A stretch of 14,104 nt of DNA, taken from assembly GCA_050258575.1 (NCBI GenBank), contig JBLMYZ010000024.1, positions 1 through 14,104 on the forward strand, in the 5' to 3' direction. The notes under the pieces were generated by a model. That model was not told where the DNA came from, did no database searches, and saw only the letters and a program-made list of their open reading frames with translations. The stretch comes from JAPUDS01 sp050258575. Lineage in GTDB: Bacteria > Patescibacteriota > Saccharimonadia > Saccharimonadales > Saccharimonadaceae. A program made the translations under genes and the position numbers. Positions 5,458-12,560 of the stretch are shown piece after piece. The number at the start of each line of letters is the position of its first letter. The first letter of the stretch is position 1.

Positions 5458-7164
5458 ATGACGATCGTCGATGAGATTTTGAGATCTCGCGGGCTGGCAA
5501 CCAAGGCCGCTCGCGAGGCTTTTTTGTCGCCAGACTATGACGCCATGCGCCACGATCCGTTTTTGTTACCAGATATGCAAAACGCTGTTGAGCGGTTAGT
5601 TTTGGCAAAAGAGCGGGGTGAAAAAGTGGTGATTTACGGCGACTATGATATTGATGGGTTGACGGCGTCGACGGTGTTAGTGGATAGTTTTGAGAAGTTT
5701 GGGATCGAGGCGAGCGTGTTTATCCCGAACCGGTTTGTTGAGGGGTACGGGCTGAACGGGCCAGCACTTGAGACGCTGGCGGAACACGGCGCGCAGCTGA
5801 TCGTGACGGTTGACTGCGGTAGTTTGAGCCATGCCGAAGTTGAGCTGGCGAATACGCTAGGGATGGAAGTGATCGTCACGGACCATCACGCGGTTGGTGA
5901 GACGTTGCCGCCGGCGGTGGCAGTGATAAACCCAAAGCGGCTTTTGAAGGATTTTCCTGAACGATATGACGGATTTGTTCTCAGGGATCAGGCGGCGGGT
6001 TCCGAACTTCGTTTGTATCCTTTTGTCGATCTTGCTGGTGTGGGGGTGGCGTTCAAGCTCGTCCAGGCGTTGCAAACACGGCTTGAAGGGCTGCCGGCTG
6101 GCCAGGAAAAATGGCTGCTTGATCTGGTGGCGTTTGGCACGGTGTGCGACGTGGTGCAACTAGTCGACGAAAACCGGGCAAATGTCTACTGGGGGCTGCA
6201 AGTCATGCAAAAAACTCGTCGAGTGGGGTTAAAAATGCTCATGGCAGTGACGAAAATAGACCCGCAGACGGTAACGGCGCGGACGCTCGGGTTTGTGTTT
6301 GGGCCGCGGTTGAACGCGTCGGGCCGGTTGGAGACGGCGCAGGTGGCGCTTGATCTCCTAACGGTAACCGACCGAAAACAGGCGCTGGCGTTAGCCGAAA
6401 CATTGGACGCCATGAACGCCGAGCGGCGCGCTGAGCAGGACAGGATCTTTGTTGCGGCGTCTGCGCAGGCGCAGACTTTTGACGCCGACCGCGTGCTGGT
6501 GGTGAGTGACCCGTCGTGGAGTCATGGGATTATCGGGATCGTGGCGGCGAAACTACTAGAGACGTATCGCAAGCCGACGTTCGTGCTCCAGGAACTACCT
6601 GACGGCACCGCCAAAGGCTCGGCCAGGAGTTTTGGTGACTTTTCAGCGGTTGAAGGTATTCGGGCGACCGATCAGCATCTGATCAAAGGCGGTGGGCATA
6701 AACTAGCCGCCGGTGTGACCCTGAAAACCGAGCATATCGTTGTCTGGCGTCAAGCGCTCAATACCTACTACCGTTCCTTGCAACTTGACGATCAAGAGCG
6801 GCATTTGCTGCCGCGGGCCGATGTTGTACTGAACTCTTTTCACGAACTAACAGAGGAGCTGCTAGCAGATTTTGCTCGGCTAGAACCGTACGGTAACGGC
6901 AACCCAGAGCCCGTGCTATGCGTGCAACCGGTGACGATCGAGGGACGGCGAGTCATGGGTAATGCCGGGCAACATGTGTCCTACGTGTTTCGTGACGACC
7001 AGGGGAATACTCTGTGTTGTAACGCCTGGAACGCGAGTGAGCGTTTTACGGCAGAGATTGGTGAGACAGTGGCGATATGGCTGGAACTGACGCTCAACGA
7101 CTGGCGCGGCCGGCGCAGCGTCGAAGGGAAACTGTTGCGGATAGAGCCGACCGATGAAGGCTAG
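5458..7164 (+). CDS. recJ: Single-strand-specific 5'-3' exonuclease RecJ
   Basis: RecJ degrades single-stranded DNA 5' to 3' in RecF-pathway recombination and repair. The 568-residue product carries the DHH phosphoesterase motifs: DYDIDG (62-67), TVDCGS (117-122), TDHH (141-144), GTVCDVV (227-233), RLNASGRL (284-291), then DHHA1-domain SHGIIGIVAAKL (355-366) and GGGHKLAAG (411-419), and a C-terminal OB-like domain. Length matches E. coli RecJ (577). An insertion of about 25 residues (162-186) separates INPK from the YPFVDLAGVG motif, where other RecJ proteins have only a few residues. The ATG at 5458 follows the winged-helix stop by five bases. An in-frame TTG at 5449, overlapping that stop as TTGA, is an alternative start. 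Neither has a clear ribosome binding site, so reinitiation after the upstream gene is likely. Confidence 0.93.
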   Translation: MTIVDEILRSRGLATKAAREAFLSPDYDAMRHDPFLLPDMQNAVERLVLAKERGEKVVIYGDYDIDGLTASTVLVDSFEKFGIEASVFIPNRFVEGYGLNGPALETLAEHGAQLIVTVDCGSLSHAEVELANTLGMEVIVTDHHAVGETLPPAVAVINPKRLLKDFPERYDGFVLRDQAAGSELRLYPFVDLAGVGVAFKLVQALQTRLEGLPAGQEKWLLDLVAFGTVCDVVQLVDENRANVYWGLQVMQKTRRVGLKMLMAVTKIDPQTVTARTLGFVFGPRLNASGRLETAQVALDLLTVTDRKQALALAETLDAMNAERRAEQDRIFVAASAQAQTFDADRVLVVSDPSWSHGIIGIVAAKLLETYRKPTFVLQELPDGTAKGSARSFGDFSAVEGIRATDQHLIKGGGHKLAAGVTLKTEHIVVWRQALNTYYRSLQLDDQERHLLPRADVVLNSFHELTEELLADFARLEPYGNGNPEPVLCVQPVTIEGRRVMGNAGQHVSYVFRDDQGNTLCCNAWNASERFTAEIGETVAIWLELTLNDWRGRRSVEGKLLRIEPTDEG

Positions 7165-7197
7165 TCGTGGGTGCGGTCGGCGAGATGAAGTAACTAG

Positions 7198-7226
7198 TTG
7201 CGCCTCTGGGGATTTTTTGTTACAAT
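7198..7226 (+). promoter_or_regulatory. Promoter of the rpsU-yqeY-adk-map operon
   Basis: TTGCGC (7198-7203), a 17-base spacer, then TACAAT (7221-7226) preceded by the extended element TG at 7218-7219. Predicted transcription begins near 7233, leaving about 4 bases before the rpsU ATG at 7237 and no Shine-Dalgarno. Confidence 0.6.
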
Positions 7227-7236
7227 ACCTAGCGAT

Positions 7237-7452
7237 ATGATTCAAGTTACACGAAAAGACGACAGAGAGGCGAACGAAAACCTCGTGCGCCGGTTTAACC
7301 GCAAGGTGATGCAGTCTGGTGTTTTGGCGACCGCCAAAACGGGACAGCGCTTTGCGAAACCGATCAGCAAGACCGAGCGGCGCAAAAAAGCGATTATTCG
7401 CAAGAGCCGCAAAAACGACAAGATGCAGAAAATCCGTCTCGGAGTTCGCTAA
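7237..7452 (+). CDS. rpsU: 30S ribosomal protein bS21
   Basis: A 71-residue, strongly basic small-subunit protein. The N-terminal MIQVTRKDDREANENLVRRFNRKVMQSG matches the bS21 pattern (a few leading residues, then E-N-x-x-xRRFNRK), followed by a long Lys/Arg-rich helix (RRKKAIIRKSRKNDKMQK) that binds 16S rRNA near the anti-Shine-Dalgarno. The open frame can be extended to 7198, but the promoter and S21 homology support the ATG at 7237. It is first in an operon with yqeY, adk and map; its TAA stop overlaps the yqeY ATG (TAATG). S21 takes part in initiation on leadered mRNAs. Its own mRNA is predicted to be nearly leaderless, which is suggestive but not proof of a regulatory link. Confidence 0.9.
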   Translation: MIQVTRKDDREANENLVRRFNRKVMQSGVLATAKTGQRFAKPISKTERRKKAIIRKSRKNDKMQKIRLGVR

Positions 7453-7907
7453 TGTCTGGTTTGAAAGAACGCATCAACGCCGACTTGAAGTCGGCGATGT
7501 TAGCGCGTGATGCCGTCAAAACGCAAACGCTACAGGGCCTAAAGTCGGCAATTTTGTATGAAGAAGTGGCGAAAAAAGTTCGCGAGACCGGACTTGACGA
7601 GGCTGGCATAGAACAGGTGATCGCTCGTGAGGTGAAAAAGCGCGATGAAGCGGCGCAGTTGTTCGAACAGGGTGGTAAGAGTGAAGGTGCTGCAAAAGAG
7701 CGCGCCGAAAAAGAGATTTTAAGCGTATTTTTGCCGGAACAGTTGAGTGAGGCTGAGGTACAGAAACTGGTTGAGGCTGCGGTTGCCGAAGTCAAGCCAG
7801 AGGGTGTGAAAGATATGGGCCGAGTGATCGGCGCGGTGAAAGCCAAAGCAGGTAATACGGCTGATGGCGCGTTAGTTGCCAAACTCGTCAAAGAATCGTT
7901 ACAATAA
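7452..7907 (+). CDS. yqeY: GatB/YqeY domain protein
   Basis: A 151-residue helical protein of the YqeY family, which shares the C-terminal tail domain of GatB, the amidotransferase subunit that helps make Gln-tRNA and Asn-tRNA. Recognisable parts are LKERINADLKSAMLARDAVKTQTLQGLKSA at the N-terminus, the middle VIAREVKKRDEAAQLFEQGG, EKEILSVFLPEQLSE (about 90-104), and the C-terminal KDMGRVIGAVKAKAGNTADG (about 117-136). The normal family length is about 150, so it is complete. The stand-alone protein's role is not established, though it often neighbours rpsU, as in Bacillus. The start codon overlaps the rpsU stop by one base, so translation is probably coupled. Confidence 0.93.
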   Translation: MSGLKERINADLKSAMLARDAVKTQTLQGLKSAILYEEVAKKVRETGLDEAGIEQVIAREVKKRDEAAQLFEQGGKSEGAAKERAEKEILSVFLPEQLSEAEVQKLVEAAVAEVKPEGVKDMGRVIGAVKAKAGNTADGALVAKLVKESLQ

Positions 7908-7937
7908 GATGTAACTAATGAAAGGTTGGATGACGTC

Positions 7938-8492
7938 ATGATTATTTTCTTTGGGCCGGCCGGGGCTGGCAAATCGGTACAGGGACAGATACTGGCTGCG
8001 CGGCATGGATGGCGTTGGCTGAGCGCAGGGCAGCTGCTGCGCGACACGCACGACGCGGAGCTGATCCGCGATATGCAGAGTGGTGATCTTGTGCCGGAAA
8101 CGGTGGTAAACAAAGTAGTAAGTGATGCGTTAGTGACGGCGAAAGACCTTGACGGCGTGATTCTCGACGGGTATCCGCGCGAGTTTAGCCAGGCAAAATG
8201 GCTGATCGAGAGCAAATCGCATCACGGTCGGGATATCAAACTAGCGATCGTACTGGAAGTGCCGCGTTCGGAGATTTTGCAGCGACTAAAAGTTCGCGGG
8301 AGAGTGGACGATACGCCGGAAGCGATCGACAAACGGCTGCAGATTTACCGCAGCGAGATTTATCCGATACTCGACTACTTTAACGCGCAGAGCGTACCGA
8401 TCGTTCACATGGGCGGCGTTGGGACGGTGGGCGAGATTCATGACAAAATCGAACGCGAACTGGTCGATCGAGCGATCGTGAAGGTGGCGTGA
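7938..8492 (+). CDS. adk: Adenylate kinase-family nucleoside monophosphate kinase
   Basis: The enzyme interconverts ATP + AMP and 2 ADP in the cytoplasm. The 184-residue product has the P-loop GPAGAGKS (6-13), the NMP-binding segment SAGQLLRD (29-36; the usual Asp of SxGDxLR is Gln), LDGYPRE (76-82), and RGRVDDTPEAIDKRLQIYR (120-138) with the arginines that contact phosphates. It is the short form without the large LID insertion. After the P-loop Lys it reads SVQ where the family usually has GTQ. Because of these changes the preferred monophosphate might not be AMP. The ATG at 7938 is preferred over an in-frame TTG at 7926, which abuts the only purine-rich site (AAAGG at 7921-7925). The gene lies 30 bases after yqeY, and its TGA overlaps the map ATG. 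Confidence 0.88.
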   Translation: MIIFFGPAGAGKSVQGQILAARHGWRWLSAGQLLRDTHDAELIRDMQSGDLVPETVVNKVVSDALVTAKDLDGVILDGYPREFSQAKWLIESKSHHGRDIKLAIVLEVPRSEILQRLKVRGRVDDTPEAIDKRLQIYRSEIYPILDYFNAQSVPIVHMGGVGTVGEIHDKIERELVDRAIVKVA

Positions 8493-9250
8493 TGTTGTTG
8501 ACTGGTAAAAAAACGCCTGAACAACTGCAAGCGATGCGTGACGGCGGGCGGATTTTGGCAACGATTTTTCAGGAGGCTAGACAGTATACGACCGCTGGGG
8601 TAAGCGAAAAAGATATCGACCGGTTTGTGGCGGGGCGTATTGCACACTACGGTGCGACCCCGACGTACAAAGAGCCGGACGTTGATTTTCCAGGGGTGAT
8701 ATGTCTGTCGACAAACGACGAAATTGTCCACGGCGTACCAACCGAGCGGGTGCTGAAAAAGGGCGATCTGGTGAGCTTCGACATGGTTATCACCTACCAC
8801 GATATGCGGGTTGACAGCGGTTTTTGTATGGTGGTGGACGACGAACCGACTGGCGATGTGAAACGGCTGATCGACTACACTGAGCGGGCGTTGTACGCTG
8901 GTATCGATGCGGTGCACGGACCGACGCGGGTCGGTGACATATCGGCAGCGATCGAGGCGGTGCTGCATGAGGGGCGGCTCGGGATTGTTCGAGAACTGGT
9001 TGGGCACGGTGTTGGGTTCAAAATGCACATGCCTCCCGACGTGCCGAACTATGGCCGCAAAGGCTCGGGACCGCTGTTGCAGCCGGGTGATACGATCGCG
9101 ATAGAGCCGATTACGACGCTAGGCGGTGAAAAAATTGTTCAACTCGACGACGGCTGGACGATTGCTTCGCACGACGGCAGCTTGAGCGCTTATGCTGAAC
9201 ACACTATTTTAGTCACTGACGACGGCGCCGAGATTTTAACGACGCGGTAA
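8492..9250 (+). CDS. map: Methionine aminopeptidase type I
   Basis: The enzyme removes the initiator Met from nascent proteins after deformylation. The 252-residue pita-bread-fold protein has all expected residues: His80 in EIVHGVP, metal ligands Asp97 (SFDMV) and Asp108 (RVDSG), His172 (GHGVG), Glu205 (AIEP) and Glu236 (AEHTI). Length is that of type I enzymes without an N-terminal extension. The start ATG at 8492 shares its A with the TGA stop of adk; an in-frame GTG at 8489 is a less likely alternative. Adk-map pairing is common in bacteria. With def and fmt in this window, the full N-terminal Met cycle (formylation, deformylation, removal) is present. Confidence 0.95.
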   Translation: MLLTGKKTPEQLQAMRDGGRILATIFQEARQYTTAGVSEKDIDRFVAGRIAHYGATPTYKEPDVDFPGVICLSTNDEIVHGVPTERVLKKGDLVSFDMVITYHDMRVDSGFCMVVDDEPTGDVKRLIDYTERALYAGIDAVHGPTRVGDISAAIEAVLHEGRLGIVRELVGHGVGFKMHMPPDVPNYGRKGSGPLLQPGDTIAIEPITTLGGEKIVQLDDGWTIASHDGSLSAYAEHTILVTDDGAEILTTR

Positions 9251-9263
9251 GTCATAGTTGTTA

Positions 9264-9272
9264 TGGTATAAT
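9264..9272 (+). promoter_or_regulatory. Extended -10 promoter of ftsA (leaderless)
   Basis: TGGTATAAT at 9264-9272 is a perfect extended -10 box in the 29-base map-ftsA gap. The transcript would begin at 9279-9280, that is at the ftsA ATG. No Shine-Dalgarno is present. Confidence 0.65.
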
Positions 9273-9279
9273 ACGGTAT

Positions 9280-10536
9280 ATGCAAGAAAACTCTCGATAT
9301 GCAGTTGGACTCGATGTTGGCACAGCCATGGTGCGGGTGGTTGTCGGATATCTCGAGGATCCGACGGGCGCGCCGACGGTGGTTGGCGTTGCTACTGAAC
9401 CAAATGCCGGTATGCGAAAAGGCACAGTAGTAAACTTGGTAAGCGTGGCGCAGGCTATTGACAAGGCGCTAGAAGCGGCAGAGCGCATGAGCGGGCATCA
9501 GATTGACGCAGCAACGGTCAATATCAATGGGGCGCATATTGTCGGTATTAGTTCCAAGGGCGTTGTCGCCGTCGGAGCCAACGGGCATGAGATTACGAAA
9601 GAGGATGTTGAGCGCGTTGAGGACGCTGCAACTGTTGTGCAACTGCCGGCGAACCGAGAGATTATCGAGGTGACACCACGCAGTTACCAGCTGGACGGGC
9701 AGGAAAACATCAAAGATCCGCTCGGTATGACAGGGGTGCGGCTTGAGGTTGACGCGCACGTGATTACCGCTCTGGCGCCGCACGTGAAAAATCTGGAAAA
9801 AACGTGCGAGATGACGTCGACACGGCCAAATAACTTCGTTCTTTCTGGTTTAGCAGCCGCGCGAGCAGTTTTAACTGATCAACAGATGGAAAATGGTGTT
9901 CTGTTGGTTGACATCGGCGCGAGTACAACCAACCTTGTCGTGTTCGACGAAGGCGATCTCCAGCACGTGTCAGTAATACCGGTGGGCGGCAACAACGTGA
10001 CGAACGATCTCGCGATCGGTCTAAAAACCGACCTTGATGTCGCCGAGCAGGTCAAGCTGCAACACGCGGTGGCGCACTCTGGTTTGCGCCGAGGCGGTGC
10101 CGAGCAGGTGAACGTAAAAGTTGGCGAAACGGAACACGAGTTTAGCACCGAAGATATCGATATGATTGTTGATGCGCGGCTCGAGGAGATTTTTGAACAG
10201 ATTAACCAAGAACTGAAAAATATTGGTCGGGCGGCCAAGTTGCCAGGCGGTGTTGTGCTCACTGGCGGCGGCGCGCAGCTCAAGGGTATCGCCGACTATG
10301 CCAAACAAGCACTACAGCTCAGCTCGCGAGTCGGTGTACCAGCAGGTCTAGGCGGCGTGAGCGAGGAAGTTTCGACGCCGGCGTTTGCCGTGGCGAGCGG
10401 ACTGATGATTAGCGATTTGCTCGGCAACGATAGCACTGGACGAGCAATTTCACATGACGAAACGGCGCATGGTACACAAAAAGGACGCTCGGTAGCCAAG
10501 GCGCTAACAGGGATATTTTCACGATTTCGTTCATAA
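9280..10536 (+). CDS. ftsA: Cell division protein FtsA
   Basis: FtsA is the actin-like membrane tether of the Z-ring. The 418-residue product shows phosphate-1 motif GLDVGTAMVRVVVG (10-23), phosphate-2 LLVDIGASTTNLVV (208-221), the adenosine motif VVLTGGGAQLKG (325-336), and the FtsA-specific 1C/SHS2 region (about 80-165; HEITKEDVERV). The last 17 residues (RSVAKALTGIFSRFRS end) form a basic amphipathic helix, expected to insert in the inner face of the membrane. Length equals the E. coli protein (420). The ATG at 9280 matches the predicted transcription start. ftsZ follows after a 109-base gap that has its own -10 box, so the two can be expressed separately or together. Confidence 0.96.
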   Translation: MQENSRYAVGLDVGTAMVRVVVGYLEDPTGAPTVVGVATEPNAGMRKGTVVNLVSVAQAIDKALEAAERMSGHQIDAATVNINGAHIVGISSKGVVAVGANGHEITKEDVERVEDAATVVQLPANREIIEVTPRSYQLDGQENIKDPLGMTGVRLEVDAHVITALAPHVKNLEKTCEMTSTRPNNFVLSGLAAARAVLTDQQMENGVLLVDIGASTTNLVVFDEGDLQHVSVIPVGGNNVTNDLAIGLKTDLDVAEQVKLQHAVAHSGLRRGGAEQVNVKVGETEHEFSTEDIDMIVDARLEEIFEQINQELKNIGRAAKLPGGVVLTGGGAQLKGIADYAKQALQLSSRVGVPAGLGGVSEEVSTPAFAVASGLMISDLLGNDSTGRAISHDETAHGTQKGRSVAKALTGIFSRFRS

Positions 10537-10602
10537 TTTTTGTTCAGCGCAGACTGCTGTATAAAAAATTGAACAGGACTAGCAACGGGCGGGTGGCTGG
10601 TG

Positions 10603-10608
10603 TATACT
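10603..10608 (+). promoter_or_regulatory. Possible -10 box for ftsZ with purine-rich leader
   Basis: TATACT at 10603-10608 would start transcription near 10615, giving a leader of about 31 bases containing AAGGGGG (10627-10633) before the ATG at 10646. The ribosome-site spacing of 12 bases is long. No convincing -35 at the normal distance; TTGAAC at 10569 is too far away. Confidence 0.4.
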
Positions 10609-10645
10609 AAATGTGAACAAACGTATAAGGGGGTATAACAGTTTC

Positions 10646-11854
10646 ATGCCTGAAGTAAAACCAGCGGACATTCAGACGTTCGCAAACATCAAGGTTATCG
10701 GTGTCGGTGGCGCAGGCAATTCGGCGGTCAACCGCATGAAGGATGCCGGCCTGACCGGCGTGCAGTTTATCGCGATCAATACTGACGCGCAGGCGCTGCA
10801 TAACTCCAAAGCAGACATCAAAATCCATATTGGCCGCGAAGTCACTCGCGGGCTCGGCGCTGGAGCTGACCCGAAAGTCGGCCAGGCTGCGGCCGAAGAA
10901 TCACTAGAAGAGATCAAAAAAGCCTTGGAAGGCGCCGACATGGCCTTCGTCACGATCGGCGCGGGCGGCGGGACTGGTTCCGGTGCTGGGCATATTGTCG
11001 CTCAGGCTGCGAAAGAAGCTGGCGTACTCGTTGTCGGTGTGGCGACGAAGCCGTTTAGTTTTGAAGGCGAGCGCCGACGGCAAAATGCCGAATGGGCGAT
11101 CGCTCACCTCGGGAGGCAAGTTGACACGCTGATCACGATTCCGAACGATCGGCTGCTACAGACGATTGACCGGCGGACACCACTGCTCGAAACGTTTAAG
11201 ATTGCCGATGACGTTCTGCGTCAGGGTGTGCAGGGTATTTCCGAACTAATCACCGAACATGGGCTGATCAACCTCGACTTTGCTGACGTCAAGGCTATTA
11301 TGAGTAACGCCGGTAGCGCGCTGATGGGTATTGGCCGGGCGAGTGGCGACGGTCGAGCGGCCGAAGCTGCTCAGCAGGCGATTGAGTCGCCGCTCATCGA
11401 AGTCTCGATCGACGGAGCGAAGGGTGTGCTGTTTAACGTCACTGGCGGCTACGACATGAGCATGAGCGAGATCCAAGAAGCGGCTGAGGTGATTACTAGC
11501 GCGGTCGCGCCAGATGCGAACATTATCTTTGGTGCGACGTTGAAGCCCGAAATGGAAGATGAACTCATCATCACTGTTATCGCAACTGGTTTTGACAGCC
11601 AATATTTCCACGAGCAAGCCGCTGCGTTTGACGAACAAAGCGACGAGGAGGTCGAAACGGAGACTGAGTCGGTACTCGACGACGAGGCGGTCGACGCTGC
11701 GGTTGAAAATATGACACTGACCGACCAAGATGAAGACGCGCCGAATGCTGCGCATTTTACTGCGGACGACGACGATCCGACGCATATATGGCGTACAGCT
11801 GACGAGGACGAAGCGGATACCCCGGCATTTCTGCGCCGCAAGAAAAAACAATAA
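10646..11854 (+). CDS. ftsZ: Cell division protein FtsZ
   Basis: FtsZ is the tubulin-like GTPase that forms the cytokinetic ring. The 402-residue product has VIGVGGAGNSAVNRM (17-31), the GTP-binding signature GAGGGTGSGAG (105-115), IPNDRLL (165-171), and the T7 catalytic loop NLDFADVKAIM (209-219) that completes the active site of the neighbouring subunit. A highly acidic linker (about 330-385, rich in D/E) leads to the conserved C-terminal peptide DTPAFLRRKKKQ, the docking site for FtsA. The open frame can be read from a GTG at 10613, but that adds a non-conserved extension; the ATG at 10646 is preferred. It follows ftsA and is separated from nrdR by 158 bases of regulatory sequence. Confidence 0.96.
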   Translation: MPEVKPADIQTFANIKVIGVGGAGNSAVNRMKDAGLTGVQFIAINTDAQALHNSKADIKIHIGREVTRGLGAGADPKVGQAAAEESLEEIKKALEGADMAFVTIGAGGGTGSGAGHIVAQAAKEAGVLVVGVATKPFSFEGERRRQNAEWAIAHLGRQVDTLITIPNDRLLQTIDRRTPLLETFKIADDVLRQGVQGISELITEHGLINLDFADVKAIMSNAGSALMGIGRASGDGRAAEAAQQAIESPLIEVSIDGAKGVLFNVTGGYDMSMSEIQEAAEVITSAVAPDANIIFGATLKPEMEDELIITVIATGFDSQYFHEQAAAFDEQSDEEVETETESVLDDEAVDAAVENMTLTDQDEDAPNAAHFTADDDDPTHIWRTADEDEADTPAFLRRKKKQ

Positions 11855-11898
11855 CAGGGGAAGTGTAGCATATAACAGAGGGCAAATAACAGCCATAT

Positions 11899-11914
11899 GC
11901 GCTATATGTTGCAT
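11899..11914 (+). promoter_or_regulatory. NrdR box 1 (upstream)
   Basis: The 16-mer GCGCTATATGTTGCAT matches the core of the NrdR box (consensus recalled as acaCwAtATaTwGtgt): CTATAT-TTG is conserved, 11 of 16 positions agree by eye. It begins 32 bp before box 2. Confidence 0.65.
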
Positions 11915-11923
11915 AAAATACAC

Positions 11924-11953
11924 TTTACACACACCATATGTAGGGGCTATAGT
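11924..11953 (+). promoter_or_regulatory. Promoter of nrdR
   Basis: TTTACA (11924-11929), an 18-base spacer, and TATAGT (11948-11953) form a plausible sigma70 promoter with a predicted start near 11960. NrdR box 2 occupies almost the whole spacer, so repressor binding would exclude RNA polymerase. Confidence 0.55.
11931..11946 (+). promoter_or_regulatory. NrdR box 2 (in the promoter spacer)
   Basis: ACACCATATGTAGGGG at 11931-11946 agrees with about 12 of 16 positions of the NrdR box consensus. With box 1 it has the standard tandem geometry: two 16-mers with a 16-bp gap, so the sites lie on the same face of the helix, three turns apart. Confidence 0.65.
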
Positions 11954-11962
11954 AGATGCCAG

Positions 11963-11979
11963 CTACACAGGAGGTGTAG
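11963..11979 (+). promoter_or_regulatory. Leader hairpin presenting an AGGAG loop before nrdR
   Basis: CTACAC (11963-11968) pairs perfectly with GTGTAG (11974-11979) around the loop AGGAG. A second Shine-Dalgarno-like AAGGAG follows at 11996-12001, 11 bases before the nrdR ATG. The role is unknown; the structure is seen in sequence only. Confidence 0.4.
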
Positions 11980-12012
11980 GGAAAATTGACAGACAAAGGA
12001 GTGATGTAACGT

Positions 12013-12471
12013 ATGAAGTGTCCAAAATGCATGCATGAAGACTCGAAAGTTGTCGAGTCACGCGAAACGAGCGAGGGTGATTCGATTCGGCGTCGGCGCG
12101 AGTGCCTGAAGTGTGATTATCGGTACACGACATACGAGCGTGTCGAGCGTCCGAACCTCGCTATCGTCAAAAAAAATGGCGAACGCGAGCTGTTTGACCG
12201 TCATAAATTGGCGGCGGCGATTATGCGATCGGTTGGAAAATTTCTGCGGTCAGACGTAGAGGTTGAAGAAATCGTTTCGGTTGTCGAGGACGAGTTGCAT
12301 GGACTGGGGATGAGCGAGATTCCGTCAAAATATATTGGCGACCTTGTGCTCAAAGAACTCAGCAAGCGCAACGATGTCGCGTACGTGCGGTTTGCGAGTG
12401 TTTACAGAGGGTTTAGCACACTCGATGAGTTTGAACAGGCGATCGCCGAGGCCAAACGCGCCCGTCAATAA
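12013..12471 (+). CDS. nrdR: Transcriptional repressor NrdR
   Basis: NrdR is the ATP/dATP-sensing repressor of ribonucleotide reductase genes. The 152-residue product has the N-terminal zinc ribbon MKCPKC (C3, C6) with RRRRECLKC (C31, C34), where the arginines contact DNA, then an ATP-cone (about 49-139) starting LAIVKKNGERELFDR. Length is that of the family (150-160). The ATG at 12013 is fixed by the zinc ribbon and by AAGGAG 11 bases upstream. Its promoter carries two NrdR boxes, so it should repress itself when dATP is plentiful. The next gene, 89 bases on, is the ribonucleotide reductase, its natural target; read-through from the nrdR promoter would place both under the same control. Confidence 0.97.
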   Translation: MKCPKCMHEDSKVVESRETSEGDSIRRRRECLKCDYRYTTYERVERPNLAIVKKNGERELFDRHKLAAAIMRSVGKFLRSDVEVEEIVSVVEDELHGLGMSEIPSKYIGDLVLKELSKRNDVAYVRFASVYRGFSTLDEFEQAIAEAKRARQ

Positions 12472-12498
12472 CTCTTTTTGCTGTCTCTGGGGTGGTGC

Positions 12499-12529
12499 TT
12501 GCAACAAAACAAACACGCCTTGTTATAAA
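12499..12529 (+). promoter_or_regulatory. Possible separate promoter of nrdJ
   Basis: TTGCAA (12499-12504) and TATAAA (12524-12529) with the extended element TG at 12521-12522; the spacer is 19 bases, longer than ideal. No convincing NrdR box overlaps it. The leader would carry a strong ribosome binding site, AAGGAGGG (12545-12552), eight bases before the ATG. Confidence 0.45.
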
Positions 12530-12560
12530 TAATACAACAAAAATAAGGAGGGTAGCCACG

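Noticed and set aside
7394..8215. 273-codon open frame on the minus strand, opposite yqeY and adk
   Set aside because: It is a low-complexity Ser/Ala-rich shadow of two well-supported plus-strand genes; no family motif and no promoter or ribosome site.
10537..10602. Possible terminator between ftsA and ftsZ (TGTTCA ... TGAACA)
   Set aside because: Only a 6-bp stem with a wide loop and no positioned T-run; too weak to call.
11246..11932. 228-codon open frame on the minus strand, opposite ftsZ
   Set aside because: Antisense to clear ftsZ coding sequence, with no recognisable domain.
12472..12560. NrdR boxes directly before nrdJ
   Set aside because: The TTGTTATAAATAATACAA stretch is A/T-rich and partly palindromic but does not match the box core CwAtATaTwG; it is better read as a promoter.
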